Of a DNA stretch of 36,052 nucleotides, positions 9,850 through 18,323 are shown one piece after another. The stretch is from a virus, in IMG/VR virus record IMGVR_UViG_3300033143_001899, positions 1 to 36,052 of that record. One strand, 5' to 3'. The stretch's first letter is position 1. Each line of letters starts with the position of its first letter. The position numbers and the translations under genes were made by a program. The notes beneath the pieces are model-generated. The model worked only from the letters and a program-made list of their open reading frames with translations. It searched no databases and was not told the DNA's origin.

Positions 9850-9883
9850 AAAAAGGGCAGGAGTTTTAGCTCCCACCCTTTTT
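9850..9883. terminator. Bidirectional intrinsic terminator
   Basis: The stem is AAAAAGGG with CCCTTTTT, a small internal loop, then GGAG with CTCC, and a TTTTAG loop. A-tracts on one side and T-tracts on the other make it functional on both strands. It separates the 9907-11103 structural gene from the next leftward unit. Confidence 0.88.
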
Positions 9884-9906
9884 ATTATAGAAATCAAGTG
9901 TTAAAC

Positions 9907-11103
9907 TTAAGGACAACTAGTAGTTGCACAATCTTCTTCAATTGCAACTGGAACTACAATACCTGTTAAGGCTGCAATAGCCTCCATTAGAGTTGCTACC
10001 GTAGCAGATTCTGCTGAGTCACATAAAGTTGAGATAGTATATAAATACTGATCATTGTCAAATACTCCTGTTGGATTATTAAAACGTGGAACACTATGTA
10101 AGAGATACCAACGGTCATATAGAGCTGTTCTTGTTACAGCTGCTTTAATATCATCAGAACCTTCAATCTCACGGATCCTTGCACTATCTTGGTTTCCTTG
10201 GTTATAAGGATTTTGCATGTAATTCTCTGTCATGAGAATTTCCCTTATAACAGTTTCACCTTGAGTGTTAGCCATTAATCCTGGAACATATGTTTGTGTT
10301 GCACAAGACTCATAACATGCATCACCACTTTCATCAATAAACATACCCACTAAACTAACAGGTTCTTTATTGTAAAAATCAGTGGTTCTGAATGAACAGT
10401 CACCAAATCTAGTATCAACGTATGCACCAGTAATAGTAATTTTACCACAGTTAAGTGCAGTAGGATCACCTGCTAAAGGTACATATGCATCAATATCTGG
10501 AACTGCTGTGTAAGTTGCACCACCATCAACAGATGTTTCTAAAACAATCTGAATAAATGGAGTTACAATTGGATCATGTACCAATGCTTGAGCAATTTTT
10601 CCTAGAACCCATGTAGGATCTAAGTATTGTTGACCATCTGCACAACAGTAGTTTCCTGTATCCACAGTTGCATAAGCATTGTGATTTAAGAATCTAAGTG
10701 CAGGAGACCCTTTAACATCTAGTCTAAACATGGGATCCTCTCCACAAGGAAAACATGCATCACATGATTCAAGAGTTAAAACTGCTGGAGTCATATCATT
10801 ACAACATGTATGCCAGATCTTTGTAACATATCTAGGGTTGATAAATTTGGATTTAGTTGATTCCAAATAACCACCATGACCAGGATTATTACCAATAGTA
10901 TCACTAGTATGTAAACTTCCTTGAGCTAACATTAGATGTTTTCCTAAGAAATTTTGAATGCCTAAAGCATCAAGAACACCATATGTTTCACCATCAAGTA
11001 CTGCAAATTCTCCAGAGGTTAAATCCTGTGAAGCGTCAGCTAAATCAGTATCAACTGAATTTGCTAAAAATGCTTTTTGAAAAGCGTGATTAAAATAAGC
11101 CAT
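9907..11103 (-). CDS. Abundant-type crAss-like virion structural protein
   Basis: A 398-residue protein beginning MAYFNHAFQKAFLANSVDTD. The segment KGSPALRFLNHNAYATVDTGNYCC and about 16 Cys, many in pairs, match my recollection of a conserved crAss-like structural protein of this type. The body is beta-rich. It is a single-gene transcription unit: promoter-like box and leader hairpin upstream, strong terminator 24 bases after the stop. Its codon use looks more balanced than that of its neighbours, as in the capsid gene. Both points suggest high expression, so an auxiliary capsid, decoration or major tail role is likely. Which of these cannot be decided from sequence reading. Confidence 0.6.
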   Translation of the reverse strand: MAYFNHAFQKAFLANSVDTDLADASQDLTSGEFAVLDGETYGVLDALGIQNFLGKHLMLAQGSLHTSDTIGNNPGHGGYLESTKSKFINPRYVTKIWHTCCNDMTPAVLTLESCDACFPCGEDPMFRLDVKGSPALRFLNHNAYATVDTGNYCCADGQQYLDPTWVLGKIAQALVHDPIVTPFIQIVLETSVDGGATYTAVPDIDAYVPLAGDPTALNCGKITITGAYVDTRFGDCSFRTTDFYNKEPVSLVGMFIDESGDACYESCATQTYVPGLMANTQGETVIREILMTENYMQNPYNQGNQDSARIREIEGSDDIKAAVTRTALYDRWYLLHSVPRFNNPTGVFDNDQYLYTISTLCDSAESATVATLMEAIAALTGIVVPVAIEEDCATTSCP

Positions 11104-11141
11104 AATTTTTAAATTTTATAAATAAATAATATATACATAAT

Positions 11142-11157
11142 GTCTACATCTGTAGAC
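11142..11157 (-). promoter_or_regulatory. Leader stem-loop next to the promoter box
   Basis: The inverted repeat GTCTACA-TC-TGTAGAC lies 8 bases downstream of the TTGTATATT box at 11166-11174, where the mRNA 5' end is expected. In RNA it forms a 6-bp hairpin with an AGAT loop. It could stabilise the 5' end of an abundant mRNA or be an operator; which one is inference. Confidence 0.5.
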
Positions 11158-11165
11158 CCATATTT

Positions 11166-11174
11166 AATATACAA
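11166..11174 (-). promoter_or_regulatory. Late promoter-like box TTGTATATT (unit 4)
   Basis: TTGTATATT on the minus strand, 62 bases upstream of the ATG of the 398-aa structural protein and downstream of the holin-like gene. The long leader contains the 11142-11157 stem-loop. Confidence 0.55.
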
Positions 11175-11199
11175 TTAATTTTCTTAATTGCATAATTTT

Positions 11200-11373
11200 T
11201 TAAGCTTCTTTTTTATTTTTGTCTACAAATGACCAAATTACACCTGCAGTAGATACCAGAATACCAATGATTTCTTGTACAACAGCATCTTCAAGATAAC
11301 CTTTTGCTACTAGACCACCTCCAATTACTGTTAAAGCATGTCTAATTATTCCAAATAATTGTTCTTTCTTCAT
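11200..11373 (-). CDS. Small holin-like membrane protein (57 aa)
   Basis: A 57-residue ORF beginning MKKEQLFGIIRHALTVIGGG and ending FVDKNKKEA. It has two hydrophobic segments: about 8-25 (IIRHALTVIGGGLVAKG) and about 31-50 (VVQEIIGILVSTAGVIWSFV). Charged ends surround them, as in small phage holins and pinholins. It fills an otherwise empty gap between structural genes, 11 bases after the 11385 gene's stop, and ends in TAA. The lysin is far away at 28936, so the lysis link is by type only. It might instead be a structural membrane peptide. Confidence 0.6.
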   Translation of the reverse strand: MKKEQLFGIIRHALTVIGGGLVAKGYLEDAVVQEIIGILVSTAGVIWSFVDKNKKEA

Positions 11374-11384
11374 AATAATTAATT

Positions 11385-12086
11385 TTAGTTAGATCTTTCA
11401 GCTTGTTGAGTTCCTCTCTGATATTGATTCAATTCATCTATATCCCCTGCTAATAATGATGCAGCTTCATCTATAATCAATTCAACTATATCATCTTTAA
11501 ATTCACAAAAAATATTAGTGGTAGTAACAATACCTGTATAAGGATCAACACAACCTTGTATTTCTATATTAATAGGTTTTTTATAATATGTTAATGTTGG
11601 TTTAACTACATCAAATTCTCTTCTATAAATTCTTATTTTATTATCAATTAATGTACAAAAGGTTTCTCCCCATTCAAAATCTGGTCTCTTCAAAGGATCT
11701 CTTAATAGTAATTGTACATTTGCTTCTTCAGCAAGATAACAAGTTAAGGTAAAAGGTTTAGGACAACATTCTGTACTAGCTGTAGTATAGACTCTTTTAT
11801 ATTCCATATAATCAGAAGGAAAATTTGTTCCTTCAAAATATGTATCAGTCACAATACCAGTTAAAGTTATTTCATTCAATAAGATTTGGAGGTCATCTAC
11901 ACGTCTTTTGGACATCTCATCCCCTTCTTTATAGATATTACCTCCATGAAGTTGTCTCCTACACCATTCTATCTGTGCTTTATTAAATGCTTCTACAACT
12001 TGCCAGCATTCAATATTATCATAGTCACTACTAGATAATTTATTAAGACGTTCTTCAACTTTTATTCTTATTGTATCATTATTCAT
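11385..12086 (-). CDS. Head-tail connector (ring/tail-tubular-like) protein
   Basis: A 233-residue protein. The N-terminus is helical (IRIKVEERLNKLSSSDYDNIECWQVVEAFNKAQIEWCRRQL). A beta domain spans about 70-190 and contains the strand pair FCTLIDNKIRIYRREFD and PTLTYYKKPI. The C-terminal helix (FKDDIVELIIDEAASLLAGDI, then NQYQRGTQQAERSN) resembles crAss-like and podovirus connector proteins that dock under the portal. It starts 6 bases after the 340-aa gene, in the same unit. The assignment is by fold pattern and remembered family look, so moderate. Confidence 0.55.
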   Translation of the reverse strand: MNNDTIRIKVEERLNKLSSSDYDNIECWQVVEAFNKAQIEWCRRQLHGGNIYKEGDEMSKRRVDDLQILLNEITLTGIVTDTYFEGTNFPSDYMEYKRVYTTASTECCPKPFTLTCYLAEEANVQLLLRDPLKRPDFEWGETFCTLIDNKIRIYRREFDVVKPTLTYYKKPINIEIQGCVDPYTGIVTTTNIFCEFKDDIVELIIDEAASLLAGDIDELNQYQRGTQQAERSN

Positions 12087-12092
12087 AACAAT

Positions 12093-13115
12093 CTATGTAT
12101 TCCAATATTCTTCAACTTTTGCTAATAATCCAAATAGTGTTTCCTCATTTATTGGATTTTTAAGAAAATCAACAACTTCACTAGGTCTTTTACCTAATTT
12201 AACTTGTGTATTAAGATCTTCAATAAAACCATTACCTTTCATAGTTATTAATTTATAAGATAAGGCATCTTTTACAAGAGCTCTTATTTTTAGATCCTCC
12301 ATAGTTTCATTAGACACAGCTAAAAAAGTTTCTGCAGCTCTTCTTTTGTTTCTTTCTATACCTGTTCCATTAATATATGTATCCATATTTTCATATAACA
12401 CATCATTTGGAGTAGTTTTAGTATATAATGTACTTTCTGCATCAATAACTTTAGCAACATACATTAACTTAGTAACATTAGAATCATAAAGTTTTTGTAA
12501 TTCAACAACTGCTCTATTTTTTATTTTTGTTAATTCAGTTCTTGTTCCTAAAGTCTCTTCTTGTCTATCTAAATAAAACTTAGGTGATGGATTAGCTGTT
12601 TTAGCTTCTTTTAGAGATTTACCCACTAGTGAGAATCCTCCAGCATTAATAGCATAGATTTTAATAAGATCATATGGATCTTTAATAGGATCTAAATAAA
12701 CTGGATCATTTCCACATCTTAATGTAATACGTGACCAAAACTTATCATTATCAGGTTTTAAAAGTGTTACTTTATTCCAAAAAGCAGCATCTTCTGGATC
12801 AATAACATTAGCAGCTAATTCTTTTTCTAATTGAGCTACTGTTTCTCTTATTTCTTTAATCTTTTTTGCCTGTTGTTCAGTTGGCATCATCTTTACATCT
12901 GGAGCAAATTCATTTAATCCAGTTACAAATCTTTTAATACCATTGAGTTCTAAACAAGCTAGTTGTTCTTCATGATAAACACCATCATATAGTGCCATCC
13001 CATAATTTTCTAAGCCCATATTTTCTTTAGTCTTATCAAAAAATGGACGTATAGCTAAAGTCTTTTTTTTACCTTGCTGATACTTTTCTACAATTGTTAG
13101 TTCTTCTGCTTTCAT
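12093..13115 (-). CDS. Crass-type internal/structural protein, unknown
   Basis: A 340-residue, mostly helical protein rich in Lys and Glu, without membrane segments. Notable segments are AQLEKELAANVIDPEDAAFWNKVTLLKP and TKIKNRAVVELQKLYDSNVTKLMYVAKVI. It contains no catalytic motif I can name. It begins a unit: a promoter-like box lies 24 bases upstream, and its leader has an AACCAACAA stretch also seen before the 18187 and 30056 genes. Its neighbour is the connector gene. Candidates are an internal cargo or tail-chamber protein; this is inference from position. Confidence 0.5.
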   Translation of the reverse strand: MKAEELTIVEKYQQGKKKTLAIRPFFDKTKENMGLENYGMALYDGVYHEEQLACLELNGIKRFVTGLNEFAPDVKMMPTEQQAKKIKEIRETVAQLEKELAANVIDPEDAAFWNKVTLLKPDNDKFWSRITLRCGNDPVYLDPIKDPYDLIKIYAINAGGFSLVGKSLKEAKTANPSPKFYLDRQEETLGTRTELTKIKNRAVVELQKLYDSNVTKLMYVAKVIDAESTLYTKTTPNDVLYENMDTYINGTGIERNKRRAAETFLAVSNETMEDLKIRALVKDALSYKLITMKGNGFIEDLNTQVKLGKRPSEVVDFLKNPINEETLFGLLAKVEEYWNT

Positions 13116-13139
13116 TTTATTGTTGGTTTAGTTAATATT

Positions 13140-13148
13140 AATATACAA
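13140..13148 (-). promoter_or_regulatory. Late promoter-like box TTGTATATT (unit 5)
   Basis: TTGTATATT on the minus strand, only 24 bases from the ATG at 13115, the shortest spacing in the window. The leader contains AAACCAACAA directly before the start codon. Confidence 0.5.
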
Positions 13149-13177
13149 ATTTATTGTTTATTATCCAATTAGTATAA

Positions 13178-14191
13178 TTAAGGATAAATACTATAATAAT
13201 TATTTATTGCTGATTCTATATTTCCTTGTATAGGATGGTTAGGAGCATTATAAAGGATAAGTTCTTGTATTTTTCCTTTAATAGTATATCCACTTCCATA
13301 TGACCATAACTCGTATTCTGCTAAACCAGGTCCAGGATATGACCATGAAATGAAATTTATTCCAGTAAATGTAGCAAGTGTTTGTCCTGCTGTTGCGGGA
13401 GGGTCAGGGAGAGGAGGTACAAAATTAGACAAAGCATAAAAAACACTGTCTCTATCTACATTAGTAAATGGGCCACCAGCAGGTAAAGTTTTTGGTAATG
13501 CAACTCCATTTACATACCAATCATTAGGAGGTGAAGTGCCTGGAGAACTTCCATAACTTCCCGTAGTGGTGTTGGCATATTGTCCAGTTCCATAATAATC
13601 TCCTCCATGTCCTCCTCTTGCAAAAACAAATTTTTCATCTTCTATATATTGAACTGAGTAGTGGACTATATCAGTAGCTGTGGCTTCTAAACCAAACACA
13701 TCCCATTGAAATAATGTATCATTACTCCCATCAAAGAATATACCTGGTTTTCCATTTACTTCATAGAAAGCTCCTGGAGCATTAAATGTAGGTTGATAAG
13801 CTGTGGCTGCTGTTTGGTCAAGTAAAAGTCCATTTCCACTTTGATCATACCATTGAACTACAGCTGTTCTTTGTGCAAGACCTATACCATCAGGATCAGA
13901 ATATCCTGGTGCTACAACAAATTCTCCTAGATTAGTAGCTAAAGTAGTCCCTACTACTGCAGTTACAGGAGAATCCATACTTACTACATCATTACTATCA
14001 AAATCTATATCTACTACTTCTGGAAAAGCTATATTAATTCTACGTACACGTAATACACTTCCTATATATGTACTACTTAATTTTCTTAAGGAAAATGCCC
14101 CTAATGCATTAGGATAGTCATCTAAAATATATGTTATTCCTATATCTTGTTGTGCACTTGAGCAAACCCCAAATTTAGATATCATACTCAT
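13178..14191 (-). CDS. Concanavalin/arabinofuranosidase-like virion protein
   Basis: A 337-residue protein. The N-terminal half carries ALGAFSLRKLSSTYIGSVLRV followed by VVQWYDQSGNGLLLDQ and KPGIFFDGSNDTLF. This set is typical of phage proteins with a jelly-roll resembling the catalytic region of fungal arabinofuranosidase B, also described as LamG/concanavalin-like. The C-terminal half is a Gly/Tyr/Pro-rich beta region ending in KIQELILYNAPNHP. The likely role is sugar binding on the virion surface, perhaps with glycan cleavage, but active-site residues cannot be placed. It follows the 209-aa fibre protein by one base. Confidence 0.6.
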   Translation of the reverse strand: MSMISKFGVCSSAQQDIGITYILDDYPNALGAFSLRKLSSTYIGSVLRVRRINIAFPEVVDIDFDSNDVVSMDSPVTAVVGTTLATNLGEFVVAPGYSDPDGIGLAQRTAVVQWYDQSGNGLLLDQTAATAYQPTFNAPGAFYEVNGKPGIFFDGSNDTLFQWDVFGLEATATDIVHYSVQYIEDEKFVFARGGHGGDYYGTGQYANTTTGSYGSSPGTSPPNDWYVNGVALPKTLPAGGPFTNVDRDSVFYALSNFVPPLPDPPATAGQTLATFTGINFISWSYPGPGLAEYELWSYGSGYTIKGKIQELILYNAPNHPIQGNIESAINNYYSIYP

Positions 14192-14192
14192 A

Positions 14193-14822
14193 TCAAACTA
14201 TATTTCCTACACCATCCCAAAGATTTATTCCTACTTTTTTAATTGTTATTGCAGTATGTTCTGATCCTCCAAAAACTGCTGTTCCTGCTCCTGGTGAAAA
14301 TGTTGGACTAAAGAAATTAAAGGTTACTCCAACAGTTGCTCTTATTCTATATACATCTCCAGGAATTACAGTGGGTGTTGCCCAAAATAATGTAAATTCT
14401 GTTCCAATTGGAAAATCTATTGTTGCATCTAGAGGAATTAAAATTTGTTTTGTTCCAGCTACCCCTGTTGATATTAATCTTATATATTTATTTGCATAAG
14501 CTGTTAAAGTTGTAAAAATATCTATAGATGCTGCTGCATCAACTGTAGATATAGTTATTACTTCTGAAAAATCACTTGCTCCACTTGATATTTCTAATGT
14601 CTCATTTCCTCCTCCTGATGGAGTTAATGTTATTCCTGTTCCCTGAGTTAACTTAGTTCCTAAATATCCTGGAGTTGTATCAAATGCAGATACAGAAACC
14701 TTTTCATCTGAACTAGCTGGAATTGAATTTAAAGCTCTTTGTACATTCCTACGTTGCTGATCTAAATGTCTAAATCTTGTTACATAAGGCATACGTCCTG
14801 GTACTTTTTTTATAATAGTCAT
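14193..14822 (-). CDS. Head/tail-fibre-like protein
   Basis: A 209-residue protein. The basic N-terminus (KKVPGRMPYVTRFRHLDQQRRNVQRALNS) is probably the anchor. Then comes a typical phage fibre motif, DTTPGYLGTKLTQGTGITLT followed by GGNETLEIS (about 48-80), and a beta-rich C-terminal domain. The DTTPGYLG/TGITLT/ETLEIS series recurs in fibre shafts of many phages. The stop is TGA, 1 base before the next gene's ATG. Context among capsid and fibre genes agrees. Confidence 0.65.
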   Translation of the reverse strand: MTIIKKVPGRMPYVTRFRHLDQQRRNVQRALNSIPASSDEKVSVSAFDTTPGYLGTKLTQGTGITLTPSGGGNETLEISSGASDFSEVITISTVDAAASIDIFTTLTAYANKYIRLISTGVAGTKQILIPLDATIDFPIGTEFTLFWATPTVIPGDVYRIRATVGVTFNFFSPTFSPGAGTAVFGGSEHTAITIKKVGINLWDGVGNIV

Positions 14823-14870
14823 TGCATAAGATTTTCTTCCATTATCTTGATCATATAATCAAAAGTTCTA

Positions 14871-14890
14871 ATGCTGAGTTACCCCAGCAT
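14871..14890 (-). terminator. Hairpin with GNRA loop, weak terminator
   Basis: On the minus strand an 8-bp stem (ATGCTGGG with CTCAGCAT, one G-U pair) is closed by a GTAA tetraloop, 12 bases after the stop of the 87-aa gene. The following ACTTTTG is only mildly U-rich, so it could attenuate rather than stop transcription. Confidence 0.55.
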
Positions 14891-14902
14891 AAGTTTGCAA
14901 TA

Positions 14903-15166
14903 CTACTGTACTACCATTACTATACCTATAGCATTCAAAGGTGCTGCACCACTCCCATCTGTCTGATATAAATCACCAGTTACTAGATTTGAATTTAATA
15001 CAACATCTGCTTCATCTGCAAATGCAGGAAGAGTTAAAGCATCAATTAGCGTATTTACATGAGCTAATTTTGCTAATCCACCTGTACCATACTGATCTGC
15101 TCTGGCTGCAACTGTTAATGTTGCATCAGGAGTAGTTGCTGAAAATTTACTTGGTAATGTTCCCAT
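14903..15166 (-). CDS. Small head-fibre-like protein
   Basis: An 87-residue, Ala-rich protein. The sequence VAARADQYGTGGLAKLAHVNTL and the terminal part NLVTGDLYQTDGSGA match the short head-fibre/decoration proteins often found beside phage capsid genes (a YGTGG...AKL...VN stretch followed by TGDLY). It lies directly downstream of the capsid gene, after a terminator, so it probably depends on readthrough. Its likely role is capsid surface decoration. Confidence 0.6.
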   Translation of the reverse strand: MGTLPSKFSATTPDATLTVAARADQYGTGGLAKLAHVNTLIDALTLPAFADEADVVLNSNLVTGDLYQTDGSGAAPLNAIGIVMVVQ

Positions 15167-15187
15167 TGTCCTATTTTTTTAAAAGTT

Positions 15188-15222
15188 AAAAAAAAAGAAA
15201 GGGAGAAGACTCAACTCCTCCC
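15188..15222 (-). terminator. Strong intrinsic terminator after the capsid gene
   Basis: On the minus strand the stem GGGAGGAG with CTTCTCCC (8 bp, one G-U) and a 6-base loop is followed by TTTCTTTTTTTTT. It lies 14 bases beyond the capsid gene's TAA and can limit expression of the downstream fibre genes relative to the capsid. Confidence 0.9.
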
Positions 15223-15235
15223 TGTCCCTCTTAAA

Positions 15236-16852
15236 TTAGAATGAGCCTCCCGTAATAGGATTCCTCATAACAATTTTTAATACTTTGGTTGGATCCTTAA
15301 CCCAGATAGCTGGCATGGTCTGCGTCATATAGACACGGTAACCATTGAACTGTCCAGAAGAGGAGAAACCTTGGCTTCTTCCCATATAATCCATTGTACC
15401 ATTTTGATAGAACCATTTCAATTGGTTATCCCAAGAAAGTTTCAACAAAAAGATGTTGTCATTTCCTTCATCAGTGACATCAAAGATCACAAAGCTATAA
15501 GAGCTAAGAGGTCTTCCGTCAATCAGAGGATTCTCAATATCATTAGTATGTAGGTTATCAAAAGCTGGATTTAATACAAACTTAACATTTGCTAAGAATG
15601 GGATAGTATAACTAGTATACGCAAACCCATAATCTAAATCCATTCCTTTACCTGTTACTGCTCCTACATCAGAAGCATTAACAACCATACCACTACCAAA
15701 TACTTCATTGGCAATTGATCTGTTCACTAATTGCATTCCACCAATTCCTGTTTGTACAATTAACTTACGTTTAGGATCTGGTCCTTGAAATTCAACTTTA
15801 CCTTGATAGAAGTTATATAGTTCAGTTTTGAACATATCTAAAGTAAATGAAGATTTATTATAAACTCTTTTGAAAGAGTTATCTAACTGTCTCCATAAAC
15901 CAACAGACATCCTGATATCATCTGGACCATCTTGTTTAACTCTACCACCATGACCCCACATTAAGTAAGTTTCAATGTCATTAGCAATTTTAGATAAATG
16001 AGCTGCTTCAAGATTTGTTAAGAAAGTTCTTGTTAACCTTCCATCTTCAAATGCTTCTCTTGCACCTGCTTTACCCATATTAGTTACTAAGTCTTCAATA
16101 GTTGATACTGAAGGATTAGCATCTTGATCAAAATTTCTCCAGATCTCTGTAACAGGTACTGTACCATCTGCATTCATACCACCTTTGATCATAAGATCAG
16201 CACGGCTTGAAATTGAATAATGTACATGTGCTTCTGCTCCTCCTACAAAGTTATAGAATTCACGGAAACCAGATCCTGTCTCAATGTCTGAGAATCTTTC
16301 ACCATATTCTCCTCTAGCAGAACCCTTTCTGAAATACTTAGTACCAGATTCAAGAAATCTATTATCTAAAGTAGCAGTGTTATCATTATTTACAAGTTGT
16401 ACAGTATAGATAAATCCATCTCCTGCAGGAATAATATCATCTGCAGTGATGTATAATTCAGAACCGTTATACTTGTCATAAGTGATAATATCACCATGTC
16501 CAAATGTTCTTTTGGATAATTTAATTTTGAATGTTTGTCCATCTACACCCTTGTGTAAATTATTACATTCAATATCTACCACTATAAAAGGTAGATCCTG
16601 TGCAATAGGGGTTTGCCACTTATACTCACCACGTGCATTGTCCACATTGATTGTATTCTTACCACCAAACGAAGCCATTTGATATAAAGGCATCTCCACT
16701 TTCTGTGTCATTGCCCATAAATCAACTGGTCCCAAATCCATAGGTTCAGCAGAACCTAGAAGTTGAGTTAGGTGATATGAATCAATATGAGAACTAGTTT
16801 TGTAGTTAGTGTCTCGCAGGAAAATCCCATTGTTTAAAACTGGAGTTGCCAT
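15236..16852 (-). CDS. Major capsid protein, HK97 fold, crAss-like
   Basis: A 538-residue protein with the look of crAss-like major capsid proteins. The N-terminus reads HIDSYHLTQLLGSAEPMDLGPVDLWAMTQ; then MASFGGKNTINVDNARGEYKWQ and, in the middle, YNFVGGAEAHVHYSISSRADL and EAAHLSKIANDIETYLMWG. It is preceded by the scaffold-like gene with a 30-base gap and no promoter box, so both should be on one transcript. It is followed by the strongest terminator in the window, as expected for the most abundant virion protein. The length fits the family. The ATG at 16852 follows an A/T-rich leader without Shine-Dalgarno. Confidence 0.88.
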   Translation of the reverse strand: MATPVLNNGIFLRDTNYKTSSHIDSYHLTQLLGSAEPMDLGPVDLWAMTQKVEMPLYQMASFGGKNTINVDNARGEYKWQTPIAQDLPFIVVDIECNNLHKGVDGQTFKIKLSKRTFGHGDIITYDKYNGSELYITADDIIPAGDGFIYTVQLVNNDNTATLDNRFLESGTKYFRKGSARGEYGERFSDIETGSGFREFYNFVGGAEAHVHYSISSRADLMIKGGMNADGTVPVTEIWRNFDQDANPSVSTIEDLVTNMGKAGAREAFEDGRLTRTFLTNLEAAHLSKIANDIETYLMWGHGGRVKQDGPDDIRMSVGLWRQLDNSFKRVYNKSSFTLDMFKTELYNFYQGKVEFQGPDPKRKLIVQTGIGGMQLVNRSIANEVFGSGMVVNASDVGAVTGKGMDLDYGFAYTSYTIPFLANVKFVLNPAFDNLHTNDIENPLIDGRPLSSYSFVIFDVTDEGNDNIFLLKLSWDNQLKWFYQNGTMDYMGRSQGFSSSGQFNGYRVYMTQTMPAIWVKDPTKVLKIVMRNPITGGSF

Positions 16853-16882
16853 AATTGATTAATTTAATTTAGTTAATAATGT

Positions 16883-18187
16883 TTAAAATCTTTTAAAAAT
16901 GTTGTTGTTTTGTCTTGGAAGCTTTTTCTTTTTAGGTTTATTAGCATCTTCTTCATTCTCTATACCTAATGAGTTTCCTGATCTATCAGATTGAGCAGTT
17001 TTTAATTTCCTTACTGTATTTTCTACAGACTGCTGTGCACCTTTTTCCATTATCCTATCTTTATAACCTTTTGGATCTTGTAAGAGCCATAAAGCTTCTG
17101 AAACTAATTGATAGTTAGGTTCTACAAATTGATATTTTTCTAGAAGATGACCTAATAGATTTGTGTTTTTTCCACTTATAGATGGATAGTTAGGTTGTAC
17201 TAAACCATTATATAACATAGCCTGTACTTTTTTCTCTATTTTAATATCTCCTAATGTTCCATCTTTTAAAGTATGATAAACATTATCCATATATTGTTGT
17301 GATGCTTTCTGTTGTTGTTCAACCATCTTTTGTTGTTCTTGAAGACGTTGTGATACAATAGATTCTTGCATCTTATCTAACTTAGGTTTAAACTTTGAAG
17401 CTTGTGTTTCTAGTTTTCCTAAATCTTTCCATATTTCTATTTCTTCTGATATTTCATTTACATCTCCATATCCTGTAGCTGTAAGATATTCTTTAATGAT
17501 TTGCTCCTGATCTTTTTCTTTTTTTACATCTAAATCTCTTGTTTCTTCTACAGTTGCTAATGCTGAAAATAAACCTTTAAGATCTTGTCCACCATCTGCT
17601 ACATATCTTGCTGCAATTTGTAATTCTTGAGGTAAACTTTCAAAAAACTGTTTAGGAGATTCCCTTCTAACTTCATTAGCTTTTTCTTCTAAGTTAGCAT
17701 TGATTAATTCTTCCCAATCTTTAGTTGTATAATCAACTAATGATTTATCATCATCAAATGGAACAATTTTATCATCTTTAATAAGTCTATCAAATATATC
17801 TGCTATTCCTGATGTATTTTTCTTACCTATTGTAGTTACTGTTTCATCTACTGTTTCTGGTCCATCTACTGCATCTATAGCAGCAAATGCTTCCTCAGTC
17901 TCATTTGTACTTGGTTTTTCTGATACTGGTTTAGTAGATTCTTCTGTAGAAGTTTCAGATGTTGGTTCTTCTTTTACTTCTTCTTTTTCTTCTACTTTTT
18001 CTGCTACATCTGTAGGTTCATTTAAAAAAGAAGGATCAATATTTTCTTTTCTTGTAAAAACATTTGGTTTTTCTGGTTCTTCAGGCAAAGTAATTGCCTC
18101 AGCACCTGGAGTGCCGTTAAAGATCTCATCAAGATTTACATCTTCTTGAGTTACCTTAGTTTCTACTGTTTGTGTTTCTGTGCTCAT
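16883..18187 (-). CDS. Scaffold-like acidic coiled-coil protein
   Basis: A 434-residue protein. Residues 1-120 are very acidic and Thr/Ser/Glu/Pro-rich, probably disordered (EKVEEKEEVKEEPTSETSTE). The centre is helical and includes a Gln-rich coiled coil (SIVSQRLQEQQKMVEQQQKAS). The C-terminus is strongly basic (KPKKKKLPRQNNN). An acidic disordered arm, coiled coil and basic tail just upstream of the capsid gene and downstream of the portal is the standard scaffold position. It starts a unit with a promoter-like box 41 bases upstream and an AAACCAACAAC leader. The function is inferred from position and composition. Confidence 0.65.
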   Translation of the reverse strand: MSTETQTVETKVTQEDVNLDEIFNGTPGAEAITLPEEPEKPNVFTRKENIDPSFLNEPTDVAEKVEEKEEVKEEPTSETSTEESTKPVSEKPSTNETEEAFAAIDAVDGPETVDETVTTIGKKNTSGIADIFDRLIKDDKIVPFDDDKSLVDYTTKDWEELINANLEEKANEVRRESPKQFFESLPQELQIAARYVADGGQDLKGLFSALATVEETRDLDVKKEKDQEQIIKEYLTATGYGDVNEISEEIEIWKDLGKLETQASKFKPKLDKMQESIVSQRLQEQQKMVEQQQKASQQYMDNVYHTLKDGTLGDIKIEKKVQAMLYNGLVQPNYPSISGKNTNLLGHLLEKYQFVEPNYQLVSEALWLLQDPKGYKDRIMEKGAQQSVENTVRKLKTAQSDRSGNSLGIENEEDANKPKKKKLPRQNNNIFKRF

Positions 18188-18228
18188 AATGTTGTTGGTT
18201 TAAAGTTTTGTTTATGATTACTTGCTCT

Positions 18229-18237
18229 ATATACAAT
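18229..18237 (-). promoter_or_regulatory. Variant late promoter-like box TTGTATATA
   Basis: TTGTATATA on the minus strand, one base off the shared box, 41 bases upstream of the scaffold-like gene's ATG. It lies inside the 136-base gap after the portal gene, which also holds the palindrome GTTTATAAAC. Confidence 0.45.
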
Positions 18238-18323
18238 ATAGTTCAAATTTAGTTTATAAACCTTAAAAATTTTAGTGAAAATATATTTATTCTGTAGTAT
18301 ATAGCTAACACCTATTTTTTATC

